A stretch of 64,000 bases of DNA, taken from Flavobacteriales bacterium (GTDB taxonomy: Bacteria > Bacteroidota > Bacteroidia > Flavobacteriales_D > Sanyastnellaceae). The stretch spans positions 1-64,000 of the forward strand of contig PKDZ01000005.1 in the NCBI GenBank assembly GCA_002862785.1, read 5' to 3'. Below the pieces are notes generated by a model. The model was given only the letters and a program-made list of their open reading frames with translations. It was not told the DNA's origin and searched no databases. Positions 18,001 to 26,077 of this stretch are shown here, in pieces; positions within the stretch are counted from its first letter, which is position 1, and each line of letters starts with the position of its first letter. The position numbers and the translations under genes are program-made.

Positions 18001-19617
18001 AGGAGGCGGCGGAGCGGAGCAAGAGGCCTCACATGTTCCAAAGCAGTACTCCTCGGTCATTGGTTCGGTCACGGCCGGGAGGAAGCGATCGTTGAAATTG
18101 GCCGGATCACCACAGTCGAGTCCGGCAAGGTCCTCCTTCGTACCCCAGTCCCCGCCGTGGGTCGGGCTATTGAAGAAGACCCAATGGCCGGAGGTTCCCT
18201 CGCCGATGGAAATGGTCGTGGACCAATTGTTGTCGCCGTTATCGGTCAGGGCATAGGCATCGGATCCGCCGAGGAATCCGCCGCCTACGTACATGCCATT
18301 TGGGCCCACAGTGATGTTATCCGTATTGACGGAGAACGTCACGTCGTGGAAGACGCTGGGCGGTGGTGGGCAACTGCCGTCCGTGGTGCACTCTCCGAAG
18401 CAAGTGTTAACCACATGGTCCTCGGTGATATTATCCAGCAGGCGATCATTGAATTGCCCGTCAGCGCAATCTTGGCCGGAAAGATCCTCCTTGCAACTCC
18501 AGTCTCCGCAGTTTCCGTTAAGGAACGTATAGTTTCCGGTGAAGGGGGAGATGACTTCCTTCGTTATCGTCCAAATGCCATCTCCGTCGTCATCGGACAT
18601 GGGGTTGTCACCCGGGAAGCCGAATTCAGCGCCGCCAGCGAGGAACACACCGTCTGTGGAGACTTCCTCATTGGCCATGTTGACGTTGAAGGTGACGTTC
18701 ACATAATCCAATTCCGAGATGACTCCGGAACCGTCGTCCCAGAAATAAATGTTATCGAGGTAGACATCCCACGGATCACCATTGCTTGAGCCATCGGCAT
18801 TGAACTGTCCATCAAACTTGATTTGGTTTACGTTGTCCCAAGTCATGCCTTCGAAGCTGGCCTTGGGTAAATCCACGCTGTTCCAAGCCCCTGGGGTCAT
18901 GGGTACTTCCACCAACCATTCGCCGGTGCCCGTACCCCCATTAATTGGGGCCACCTTCAACATGCGGTCATTGCCAGCAGGTACCCAAACATCCACGTGG
19001 AGGTGAGTCATGCCAGACAAATTTGATGCGGTCAGATCCGTGCCCTGAAAGTTGAAGTTGCTGTAGTACAGCACCGTATTTCCTGTTCCCGGGTCAAAGT
19101 TCTCGTCGACAGTACCAGACTGCCACCAGTTCGGATTATAGTTCGTTGCGATGTCCGTGTAGGATCCGCTGTAAACAGAAGCCACATCAGCTTCGTCCAA
19201 CGTGGGATCAGCCGCGTTGTCAGTGGGGCTATTGGGGGAGGAAGCAGCCTCGACCACAATCGTTCCAACCATGCCATTGGCGGCATGCGAACCTATGCTA
19301 CAGTCATAGTGATAGGTTCCTGGAGTACTAAGTGTGATGGTCCCCATGCAAACGCCGCCGGCAGAGCCGCTGGTGGCACCGAGGGAGAAGGTCTCTGGGT
19401 TGTTCCAAGTGTCACCTAGAGTACTCGACACCCCGTTTACGTTGTGAAATCCGGCTTCGTTTTGGAAAGCAATCGTCTCCCCGGCCGTCACGGTCAGGGT
19501 GGATGGGATGTAGTAATAATTGCCCGCAAGGACTGTGTGGTCTGCGCCTGTGCAGTCTTGAGCTTGGGCATAGCCAAAAGAGAAGACGGCTGTGCAGAAC
19601 AACAAAATGGTTCGCAT
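15100..19617 (-). CDS. Giant secreted cupredoxin/carbohydrate-binding-like repeat protein
   Basis: A 1505-residue exported protein. The signal peptide is residues 1-19 (FSFGYAQA). Residues about 20-125 form a plastocyanin-like copper domain with ligand-type residues in FHNVNG and YDCSIGSHAANGM. A galactose-binding-like beta domain follows (WWQSGTVDENFDPG ... DVYLDNIYFWDD), then nine copies of a roughly 110-residue beta module starting VTFxVxM and usually containing GWCGxC, YKFT and FTNR motifs, close in style to starch-binding or glycoside-associated modules. GCTD...DDGSC repeats are interspersed. The tail CLTDIDGDGATAVGDLLIIL ... CEE is a single dockerin-like EF-hand. No T9SS domain is seen. 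A role in binding extracellular polymers is inferred. Confidence 0.85.
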   Translation of the reverse strand: MRTILLFCTAVFSFGYAQAQDCTGADHTVLAGNYYYIPSTLTVTAGETIAFQNEAGFHNVNGVSSTLGDTWNNPETFSLGATSGSAGGVCMGTITLSTPGTYHYDCSIGSHAANGMVGTIVVEAASSPNSPTDNAADPTLDEADVASVYSGSYTDIATNYNPNWWQSGTVDENFDPGTGNTVLYYSNFNFQGTDLTASNLSGMTHLHVDVWVPAGNDRMLKVAPINGGTGTGEWLVEVPMTPGAWNSVDLPKASFEGMTWDNVNQIKFDGQFNADGSSNGDPWDVYLDNIYFWDDGSGVISELDYVNVTFNVNMANEEVSTDGVFLAGGAEFGFPGDNPMSDDDGDGIWTITKEVISPFTGNYTFLNGNCGDWSCKEDLSGQDCADGQFNDRLLDNITEDHVVNTCFGECTTDGSCPPPPSVFHDVTFSVNTDNITVGPNGMYVGGGFLGGSDAYALTDNGDNNWSTTISIGEGTSGHWVFFNSPTHGGDWGTKEDLAGLDCGDPANFNDRFLPAVTEPMTEEYCFGTCEASCSAPPPPGNTYNVTFRVDMNDFDGDFDVVNVNGSFNGWCGGCNPMADNNANGIYEVTLPLEEGTIEYKFTLDGWTQQEEFQPGGSCTSTIDGFTNRTLTFDADTDLATVCFNSCDACDGSGGGDPTEMYDVTFNVNTENISVGPNGMFLGGGVFGDAMAHAMSDDDADGTYTVTVNVAAGTAGNYVFLNSPNDGGDWGAKEILTGLPCSDPGNFDDRILAPVTENTTISTCFGQCSTDGTCEAPPTTYAVTFQVDMSDYTGAFGTVNLNGTFTGWCGGCIAMNDSDGDNVYTVTVDLAADTVEYKFTLDAWTAQEEFAGGESCTSTIDGFTNRSYIVDGDATLPVVCFNSCDACESEGDGGGDPTPSDSLAVSFSVDMNNYAGTFGFVNVSGTWNDFCGDCNQMTDDDMDGIWTATIDLPEGENYRYKFQVDAWADEEDLAPGDNPVGPCVVKSGGFTNRDLDVAGADPIALDTVCWGSCLACVGQDDILGCTDDMASNYDATATANDGSCIYDVTFSVNMSEYALAGTDSVYVNGEFNGWCGPCNVMLDEDGDGVYQTTIPLTYDYYEYKFTVNGWDAQENLAGLDGCVTENFGFTNRVLQLFGNQSEPVVCWNSCSNCEGSGAILGCTDPSASNYAATATEDDGSCQYPITFQVDMAGYGGSYGMVNLNGSFTGWCGDCIVMDDADGDGIYAVTVDVPAGTVEYKFTVDGWTDQEFFTDGDVCTSTIDGFVNRTLDVSAAATLDVVCWNSCFSCDAPIGCTDSGAQNYDSEATIDDGSCAYLVTLQVDMSNQEVVSGTFVAGGFQGWDASGTPMDNPGLGLYTYTLQLANGTHDYKFINGGDWAGEESVPAECGADNGQGGYNRQVVVAGSDMTVDVVCFGECAACAGCTDPLSAEFSPFAGSDDGSCATPLVFGCTYSDADNYNAAANSEDGSCEFSGGSSCLTDIDGDGATAVGDLLIILGAFGQTCEE
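15440..18709 (-). repeat. Nine tandem ~330-nt coding repeats
   Basis: Within the gene, nine related modules repeat, and several pairs are close at DNA level (the GWCGGC/FTNR-coding segments recur near 15960, 16380, 17190 and 17910). This pattern suggests growth by internal duplication. Confidence 0.65.
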
Positions 19618-19653
19618 GGTGAATGATTTACGGTAAGGTTCTTCCAAGAGCGA

Positions 19654-19661
19654 GCAATATA
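19654..19661 (-). promoter_or_regulatory. Candidate -7 element of the giant surface protein gene
   Basis: Minus-strand TATATTGC is a 6 of 8 match to TAnnTTTG, 36 nt before the ATG at 19617 and 10 nt downstream of the palindrome at 19672-19688. Confidence 0.35.
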
Positions 19662-19671
19662 GTCCGGGGAA

Positions 19672-19688
19672 GGTGTACATCGTACACC
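19672..19688. promoter_or_regulatory. 17-bp perfect palindrome, candidate operator
   Basis: GGTGTAC-ATC-GTACACC has perfect 7-bp arms. It occupies the expected -33/spacer zone of the promoter of the 1505-residue surface protein, a position where a dimeric regulator would block or recruit polymerase. The regulator is unknown. Confidence 0.5.
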
Positions 19689-19804
19689 AACCTTGTACTC
19701 CCGTTCTCCACAATGGGCCGCCCATACTGATTTTCCTCCCGGAAACGCACAGGATTCAAAGGCCCAAAAGCTGGAACGGCCGGGGTCGACGTTTACAAAA
19801 TTGA

Positions 19805-21160
19805 TTACACGCCTCGACGCATGTCGCCCTCCCGGATGATTAGGTTGAGTGTCCCTGCGACACAAAGGCTAATTCCGGCCAGCACCATCGTCTGGATCAC
19901 ATCTTCTCCAAGGAAGGTTTTGTACGCCCAGTTGATGCCCCCCAACGCCGCGGTGATTTGCGGGATGACAATGAACATGTTGAATACCCCCATGCCCACA
20001 CCCATTCGCTCCGGCGCAATGGCCCCGGACAGCATGGCATACGGCATGCTGAGGATGCTGCCCCACGCGAGACCGATGAGCACGAAGCTCCACGTCAAGT
20101 TGCCTGCCGTCTCCGGCGTCCACCAGGACATCGACAGGAAACCGACCCCGCCAAGAATGAGGCTCACGAGGTGGGTCCACCGGCGATTCAATCCGCGGCG
20201 GGATGTCCAAACCGACAACACCAGCGCAAACACCATGCTGCTCAAGCCGTATACGCCCATCGCACTCGAGACGGAATTGGCCGCCTCATTGTACGCCGCG
20301 CTCTTTTCGGCATACTCCTCCACCCCTTCCATGGGGAGCGGAGCACCAAAGACAAACTCGGTCAAGGCGGGCGTCGCAAAGGACCACATGGTGAAGAAGG
20401 CGAACCAGCTGAAGAATTGCACCGCGCCCAGCTTGGCCATCACTGGCGGCATTTCCCGAATGAACCCGAGGATCTCTCCCAACCCGGCGCCGATGCCGCG
20501 GCTCTCCTCTCTCTCCCTCAGGAACGCCTCCATGTCGGCCGGCGGATTCTCCTGTGTCGTGAACACGGTGACCAGGATGCTTGTCAGGAACACGAAGGCC
20601 CCGATGGCGAAAGAGACGTAGACGCTGGCGGGAATCTCCCCCACTCCGGCCTCATTGGCCACCCCGAGCTTGGTCACAAACCACGGCAGGTTGGATGCCA
20701 CCCAGGTGCCGATGCCGATGATGAGGGTCTGAAGGACGAATCCATAGCTCCGTTGCTCCTCCGGCAGTTTGTCCGCCACCAATGCTCGGAACGGCTCCAT
20801 GCTGATGTTGATGCTGGCGTCCAGGACCCACAGAAAGCCCGCCGCCATCCACAGCGCACTGCTGTACGGCACGAAAAAGAGGGCCAGCGAACTCAGAACA
20901 GCCCCAATCAGGAAATACGGACGGCGCCGGCCCCACCTCGGGTGCCAAGTCCGGTCGCTCAGGTGACCAATGATGGGCTGCACGATGAGGCCGGTGAGCG
21001 GGGCGGCAATCCACAACAGGGGAATGTCATCCTTCGATGCGCCCAGCGTCTGAAAGATGCGGGACATGTTGCCCCCTTGGAGGGCGAAACCGAACTGAAT
21101 GCCCAGGAAACCGAAACTCATGTTCCAGATCTCCCAGAAGGAAAGCCGCTTGGTGTTCAT
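19805..21160 (-). CDS. MFS sugar transporter (SLC45/maltose-type)
   Basis: A 451-residue major facilitator with about twelve spans. The N-terminus MNTKRLSFWEIWNMSFGFLG followed by QFGFALQGGNMSRIFQTLGA and the cytoplasmic loop SDRTWHPRWGRRRPYFLIGA are hallmarks of the bacterial maltose/sucrose:H+ symporter branch. The second signature LVSLILGGVGFLSMSW and SMPYAMLSGAIAPERMGVGM support it. It probably imports a disaccharide or oligosaccharide. The start was set at MNTKRLSF because the upstream in-frame residues have no conserved or hydrophobic character. It lies 187 nt upstream of the giant surface protein, on the same strand. Confidence 0.92.
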   Translation of the reverse strand: MNTKRLSFWEIWNMSFGFLGIQFGFALQGGNMSRIFQTLGASKDDIPLLWIAAPLTGLIVQPIIGHLSDRTWHPRWGRRRPYFLIGAVLSSLALFFVPYSSALWMAAGFLWVLDASINISMEPFRALVADKLPEEQRSYGFVLQTLIIGIGTWVASNLPWFVTKLGVANEAGVGEIPASVYVSFAIGAFVFLTSILVTVFTTQENPPADMEAFLREREESRGIGAGLGEILGFIREMPPVMAKLGAVQFFSWFAFFTMWSFATPALTEFVFGAPLPMEGVEEYAEKSAAYNEAANSVSSAMGVYGLSSMVFALVLSVWTSRRGLNRRWTHLVSLILGGVGFLSMSWWTPETAGNLTWSFVLIGLAWGSILSMPYAMLSGAIAPERMGVGMGVFNMFIVIPQITAALGGINWAYKTFLGEDVIQTMVLAGISLCVAGTLNLIIREGDMRRGV

Positions 21161-21243
21161 GGCGTCACGAAATGCAATGCCCCCGACCACAGGGGCCGAG
21201 GGCATCAAATGTAATCAGTGTCCCGAGGACAATCAGGTCATCC

Positions 21244-24081
21244 TCACTCGCAGCTCGAACTGAACAAGGTGAGGAAAGCGAGCAGGTCGCCGGCTCCAAT
21301 GTCACCCGAGCCATCCGCATCGAACGCTTCACATTGGGTCGGCGGAGTGAAGTCAAACGTACAGGTTCCATTGTCCCGGTTGGCAACCGTCGAATAGTTG
21401 CTGGCCGCATCATAGATACAACCACTGATTACCGGCGTCAGGCAAGCGAAAGCATCCAGCACGTTGGCATCAGGGTTGAATTCGAGATAAGCATCGTCGG
21501 TACAACCGCTCAAAATCAAGGTAATGCAAGAGCCGTCATCGACGTCCGCGATGTCGGAGAACTCCAGGTAATCGGAGTCGGTACAGCCCGCGTACTGGCA
21601 GGTGCCGTCATCCCGGTTGGCGGAATCATCATAATTGATCGCATCCTCATAGATGCATCCATCGACGTAAGGCGTCACACAGGCCTCGGAATCTTGAACG
21701 TTGGCGGCAGCATCGTATTCCAGGAAATCCGGGTCGGTGCATCCCGTCACGAGAAGCGTGCCGCACGAACCATCGTCGTTGTTGGCGAGCGGAGAATACT
21801 CGAGGTAAGCCGGATTCGTGCAACCATTGAACACGCAGGAACCATCGTCCTCGGTCAGCTCGTCGCCGTAGTTGCCTGCCTGGGAATACGTGCATCCGAC
21901 ACAGGAGTCGTAATCACACGCTACACCTTGAACATTCGCCGCAGCATCGTAATTGCAGGCCGTGGGATCAAGACAGCCATAAATAACCGCCGATTCACCC
22001 TCACCGGGCTCTTCCGGCGGGTCGGCCTCTCCTCCACCTCCGCTTTCCGACCCTACCTCGGCCGAATCGTCGGTGACTTCGGTCGTGGACACAGTCCTTT
22101 CGGCTCCGCCGACAATGGCGTACGTCAAACCGGCCTGCATGGAGAAGGCCTGACCAATGGGCATGGTGAACCGCGCGATGCGCACGGCGTTCATGCAGCC
22201 GGGGCGCCCTTGGAGCTCCTCACAGTGGTTCGAGGGAATGCCCCCTTCTGCACCAGCCAGTGCCCAGGACAGGGTGTCCCCCTCACTCGCGAGGGCCTCG
22301 CTGTCGAATTCGGCCTGCCCATCCAAGGTGGTCGGATCGAATCCCGTCGGGACCAGGGTCGGTCCGTCGAGCGCATTGCCCCCAATGGTAAACCAGCTGT
22401 CGTTGAAACAGTCGTCATTCGTGTAGGTGATGCCGTCCACTTCCACGGACAACGTCCCCAATTCGGGCGGCGTCCATCCCCCGCACGTGGCGGACTGATA
22501 CACCTGATCCCATGGCGACACCCGGAGGCGAATGGAAGATCCCTTCACTCCGACCACGGCTTTGAGCTGAAGGGCTTCGGGGGGAAGTAGGGCGTAGACA
22601 TCATTGGTGTACAAGCCGATGGCCCCGTCGTCGTCGTTGAATTCAATGTCGATTGGCGCAATGGCGAGGATGCCGGAGTAGACACAGAGATCATCATCGC
22701 TGCTGACGGCGTCAGGGTTGTAGTTCGTTGCCGTCGGGTCGGAACAATCCGCACACGACTGGAATTCACACAGGGATTCATCCGTGAGCACGGCGTCGGG
22801 ATCATAGTTGCACGCCCCGGGATTGCCACAGCCCACGCAGCTCAAGTAGTCGCAATTCTGCTCATCTGGAGCCGCTTCCGAATCATAATTGCACGCCTGG
22901 GGATCACTGCAGCTGTCGTCTGCGGCACTCAGGTCGAGGCAGTTGCCATCCTCATCGGCTGCCGTCAGGTCGGGATTGACGTCATCACAATCAATCGGGT
23001 CGTAGACATAAGCCTCTCCGAATTCGGAGCAGTTGATGTTGAAGGGCGATCCGATGACGTCGGTGGTGTCCGCGCTTCGGTAGCCGTCATTGTCGACATC
23101 CCGGTAGCAGGTTTCGGCCCCATCACAATCTCCGTCGATGCCGTCTCCGACGATGTCATAGGGGTTGCCGGGATAGGCGATGGCGCTGTTGTCATTGCAG
23201 TCGCCACCGACCTCGGCGTACCCTTCCTGGGGTCCGCACAACTCGGCCGGTGTGGTGCCATAACCGTCCCCGTCCTCGTCGAGATAGTAGGTGGTCAGAT
23301 ACAAGCAGCCAACTCCGTCTTCCTCATTGCCCTCGGCACCGATGGCGCCATCGAACACGATGAAGTTGTCGTTGTCCCCGTCAGGGAAAATTTGCACCTG
23401 AAGGTTGCCAGAGACCTCACCCGTGGTGGTGAACTGACCAAGCAGCACGCGTCCCTCAGCATCCGGAACACCGTTGGCGTCTCCATTGAGGACATACCAG
23501 GCACCCCCGATTTCGTCGTCAATGGTCACGTTGCCACCGGGCAAACCTCCGCCGGGGTCGAAGTTGGTGAACCAGGCATTGTCGCTCGACTGCACGGTGG
23601 CCACGTTGGCTTCACCCAGACCAGCATCCGGAACGCCCTCAATGCCGATGGTCACCCAACTGTCATAGGCCAGGTCAGGATACACACTGAAGAGCAAATC
23701 GTTGATGCCATTGGGCACTCCCGCGCCCAGCGCGGCTTGGTAGAAATCCGTCGTCGTGTTGATGGAGGTAGGATTGATCGACGTACCGGACACCGAGGTG
23801 ACGAAATCGTTGGGGTTCGTCGTCTGGAAATAAAGCCGGGTCGTGGTGTAGCCCGTCAGGTCGACCGTGCCCAGCGTACCGACGAGGGGGCCGATGTCCG
23901 AGGCGACCACCTCGGCGATGATCTGGTAATCACTGGGAACGTAGTTGGGGTTGTAGTTGCAGGCTGCCGTATCCGAACAATTCTGGGCAGAGACGGAAGC
24001 CATGGACAGCACGAGACCGAGGGCCAGGCAAAGACCCGAAATCGGAACGCGCAAAGAGGGCAGTTGTGAAGGAAGGTTCAT
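21244..24081 (-). CDS. Secreted cysteine-rich surface protein with MopE motif, GCTD repeats and dockerin-like tail
   Basis: A 945-residue protein with a signal peptide (about residues 1-33, SMASVSAQ). An N-terminal domain containing FYQAALGAGVPNGINDLLF and YPDLAYDSWVTIG is shared with the protein at 24265-26007. It is followed by MopE-like metal-binding repeats (YYLDEDGDGYGTTPAELCG ... GGDCNDNSAIAYPGN; CYRDVDNDGYRS) and at least nine GCTDxxAxNYDxxA...DDGSC repeats in two blocks. The last 30 residues, CEAFDADGSGDIGAGDLLAF plus a final SSSCE, form one dockerin-like EF-hand. No T9SS domain is evident. Function is unknown; it looks structural or adhesive and calcium-binding. Confidence 0.8.
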   Translation of the reverse strand: MNLPSQLPSLRVPISGLCLALGLVLSMASVSAQNCSDTAACNYNPNYVPSDYQIIAEVVASDIGPLVGTLGTVDLTGYTTTRLYFQTTNPNDFVTSVSGTSINPTSINTTTDFYQAALGAGVPNGINDLLFSVYPDLAYDSWVTIGIEGVPDAGLGEANVATVQSSDNAWFTNFDPGGGLPGGNVTIDDEIGGAWYVLNGDANGVPDAEGRVLLGQFTTTGEVSGNLQVQIFPDGDNDNFIVFDGAIGAEGNEEDGVGCLYLTTYYLDEDGDGYGTTPAELCGPQEGYAEVGGDCNDNSAIAYPGNPYDIVGDGIDGDCDGAETCYRDVDNDGYRSADTTDVIGSPFNINCSEFGEAYVYDPIDCDDVNPDLTAADEDGNCLDLSAADDSCSDPQACNYDSEAAPDEQNCDYLSCVGCGNPGACNYDPDAVLTDESLCEFQSCADCSDPTATNYNPDAVSSDDDLCVYSGILAIAPIDIEFNDDDGAIGLYTNDVYALLPPEALQLKAVVGVKGSSIRLRVSPWDQVYQSATCGGWTPPELGTLSVEVDGITYTNDDCFNDSWFTIGGNALDGPTLVPTGFDPTTLDGQAEFDSEALASEGDTLSWALAGAEGGIPSNHCEELQGRPGCMNAVRIARFTMPIGQAFSMQAGLTYAIVGGAERTVSTTEVTDDSAEVGSESGGGGEADPPEEPGEGESAVIYGCLDPTACNYDAAANVQGVACDYDSCVGCTYSQAGNYGDELTEDDGSCVFNGCTNPAYLEYSPLANNDDGSCGTLLVTGCTDPDFLEYDAAANVQDSEACVTPYVDGCIYEDAINYDDSANRDDGTCQYAGCTDSDYLEFSDIADVDDGSCITLILSGCTDDAYLEFNPDANVLDAFACLTPVISGCIYDAASNYSTVANRDNGTCTFDFTPPTQCEAFDADGSGDIGAGDLLAFLTLFSSSCE

Positions 24082-24204
24082 AGGAAAGAGGTGAAGTGAC
24101 AATTCCATGGACACCATTAAGATAGCCGTTGGCGGGCCTTCCGGAAGGATGACGTTTGTCAACGGGACGTATAATCAGAGCCCCTCCCCCAGTTCGTTCG
24201 ACGA

Positions 24205-24240
24205 AACAAAAAATCCGGCCGCTCAAAGGCGACCGGATTT
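24205..24240 (-). terminator. Terminator of the 580-residue surface protein gene
   Basis: Arms AAATCCGG (24211-24218) and CCGGATTT (24233-24240) are extended by an inner CGC/GCG pairing. On the minus strand they run into TTTTTT. The hairpin begins 25 nt after the stop at 24265. Confidence 0.8.
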
Positions 24241-24264
24241 GTCAAAGTCAATTGGGCAAACGAA

Positions 24265-26007
24265 TCAGTCCGCGCAGGCCTGACCGTAAATCGAGAGGAA
24301 AACCAGCAGGTCGGCCGAGCCAATCAGTCCGTTTCCATCGGTGTCGAAGGCACAGTTGCCCCCACCTGAACAGTCAAACTCACAGGATCCATCATCGAGG
24401 TTGGCCTCCGCATCATAGTTGGTCGCGTCGCCATAGGTGCACCCCTGCGTTCCCGTGATGAGGAACTGGCAGGTGCCATCGTCCACGGTTGCATCGGCAT
24501 TGTAGTTCTCCGCATCGGCATCCGTGCAGCCAGGGATGATGCACGAACCATCGTCATCCGTGGCAGCGGGATTGTAGTTCGAGGCCGAGGCATTGGTGCA
24601 GCCTGGAACTTCATCCTCATCGCACACGCCATCTCCATCGGCATCATTGATGCAGTTGCCGTCGCAGTCGAGCGTGTTGTTCGGGTAGTTCGGCGGGTAC
24701 TCACAGAGGTCGTTGTCCACGATGACGGCCTGGGGGTTGTAGTTGCAGGCCTCGGCCTCACCACATCCCGCACAGCTCAGTAAGTCACATGAGCCGTCGT
24801 CGAAATCGGCGAGCGGATCGTAGTTGCAGGCGCCTTGGTCGGTACAACCCGGCGTCACCACCGGGAAGGTCAGGGACTGACCCACGGCCTGCTTGTTGCT
24901 GCCATCAGCTGCTCGGTACTGGATGTTGATCGTCAGGTCGACGATGCCGTCCGTGGTGAATTGACCAACGAGCACGCGGCCGTCGGCATCAGGGAAAGCG
25001 GTCGGCTCGAGATCGGGCAGGATGTACCAGGTCCCTCCCACCACGTTGTCGATGATCAGGTCTCCTCCGCCCTCGAAGGGAAGGAAGTCCACACCGATGA
25101 AATCCACAGAACCGGTGTTGTCGTCCGAACCGATGGTGACCCAGGAGTCATACTCCAAGTCGGGGAACGTCGGAAACAGAAGTGGATTGGACGCCGTGGA
25201 AAGCGGGCCTCCGAGCGGGTCTTGGTAGAAGGAACCGGAGCTCACAATGCTGAGGGCCGTGTCAAGGAGGCCGTAGACCGCCACAAGCTGGGCAGCAGGA
25301 TCCATGAAGTTGGCGTAGACCCGGTAGGTATCGAATCCAGGGCCCGTGGTGTTCTCCCCGACGAGCTCGAAGGAGAGGCCGGTGTAATCCGTGACCTCAT
25401 AGCCAATGGACAAAGCCGTCTCCTGGAAGACATTCAATTGGGCGTCCCGCCATTGGATGTTGCAGGTCATATTCCATTCTCCGGTCGTGGTCAGCTGTGC
25501 AATCAGCACGCGTCCCAGGGCGTCCGGTTGACCCTGCACCTGATCCGGGGTTGCGAAAACACTACCGCCCACTCCATCATTCACCATGAAGTCACCTCCA
25601 GTATTGAACAGGATGTCCGCCGAATTCCATGCGGCACCGCCCACAACACCGACGGCGCTCGGGTAATCCGAGTCCTCCTGGCCAATCGTAATCCAAGAGT
25701 CGTAGGCGAGATTGGGGAACGTGGGGTAAAGGAGCGGGTTGATGCCCACGGGTGTCAAGGCACCCAGAGCGTCCTGATAGAATCCTGCCGAAGACGTGAT
25801 GGCCATGGCGAACGGCGCCTCAGCATAGAGGGCCTGCGCGATGTCCGTGGCATCGTCAAAGTTGGCGTAGACCCGGTAGGTCGTCCCCACATCGGAGGTG
25901 CCAACCACTTCGTAGGTCAGACCGGTAAAATCAGCTTGAGCCGTCAGCCCTGTCAGCAGGACGGCAAGGGCCGCTGCACAACGGCGAAAATTTGGAAAGT
26001 TGAGCAT
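24265..26007 (-). CDS. Secreted surface protein with two YDSWVTIG modules, GCTD repeats and dockerin-like tail
   Basis: A 580-residue protein with a signal peptide (residues 1-25, LLTGLTAQA). Two homologous domains follow, beginning DFTGLTYEVVGTSD and DYTGLSFELVGENT; each contains FYQDxLG, NPLLxPTFPxLxYDSWxTIG and a GRVLxxQxTT motif. Then come five or six GCTD...DDGSC cysteine repeats around a GDGVCDEDEVPGC insert. The tail NCAFDTDGNGLIGSADLLVF is a single dockerin-like EF-hand ending in a cysteine. It is paralogous to its downstream neighbour at 21244-24081 through the repeated domain. Function is unknown. Confidence 0.8.
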   Translation of the reverse strand: MLNFPNFRRCAAALAVLLTGLTAQADFTGLTYEVVGTSDVGTTYRVYANFDDATDIAQALYAEAPFAMAITSSAGFYQDALGALTPVGINPLLYPTFPNLAYDSWITIGQEDSDYPSAVGVVGGAAWNSADILFNTGGDFMVNDGVGGSVFATPDQVQGQPDALGRVLIAQLTTTGEWNMTCNIQWRDAQLNVFQETALSIGYEVTDYTGLSFELVGENTTGPGFDTYRVYANFMDPAAQLVAVYGLLDTALSIVSSGSFYQDPLGGPLSTASNPLLFPTFPDLEYDSWVTIGSDDNTGSVDFIGVDFLPFEGGGDLIIDNVVGGTWYILPDLEPTAFPDADGRVLVGQFTTDGIVDLTINIQYRAADGSNKQAVGQSLTFPVVTPGCTDQGACNYDPLADFDDGSCDLLSCAGCGEAEACNYNPQAVIVDNDLCEYPPNYPNNTLDCDGNCINDADGDGVCDEDEVPGCTNASASNYNPAATDDDGSCIIPGCTDADAENYNADATVDDGTCQFLITGTQGCTYGDATNYDAEANLDDGSCEFDCSGGGNCAFDTDGNGLIGSADLLVFLSIYGQACAD

Positions 26008-26018
26008 GGTACGTACAA

Positions 26019-26031
26019 GATACACCGTATC
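26019..26031. promoter_or_regulatory. Small palindrome at the promoter of the 580-residue surface protein
   Basis: GATAC-ACC-GTATC is a perfect 5-bp inverted repeat 12 nt upstream of the ATG. It overlaps a weak -7 match (TATCTTGT on the minus strand). Its role is speculative. Confidence 0.25.
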
Positions 26032-26077
26032 ACCCCCAACCGTTGCTGCGGTCCGGATGATTTTTGTCAGTGGGGTC

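Noticed and set aside
15440..18709. Regularly spaced repeats that could suggest a CRISPR array or satellite
   Set aside because: The repeats are about 330 nt, in frame and encode related protein modules, so they are coding repeats.
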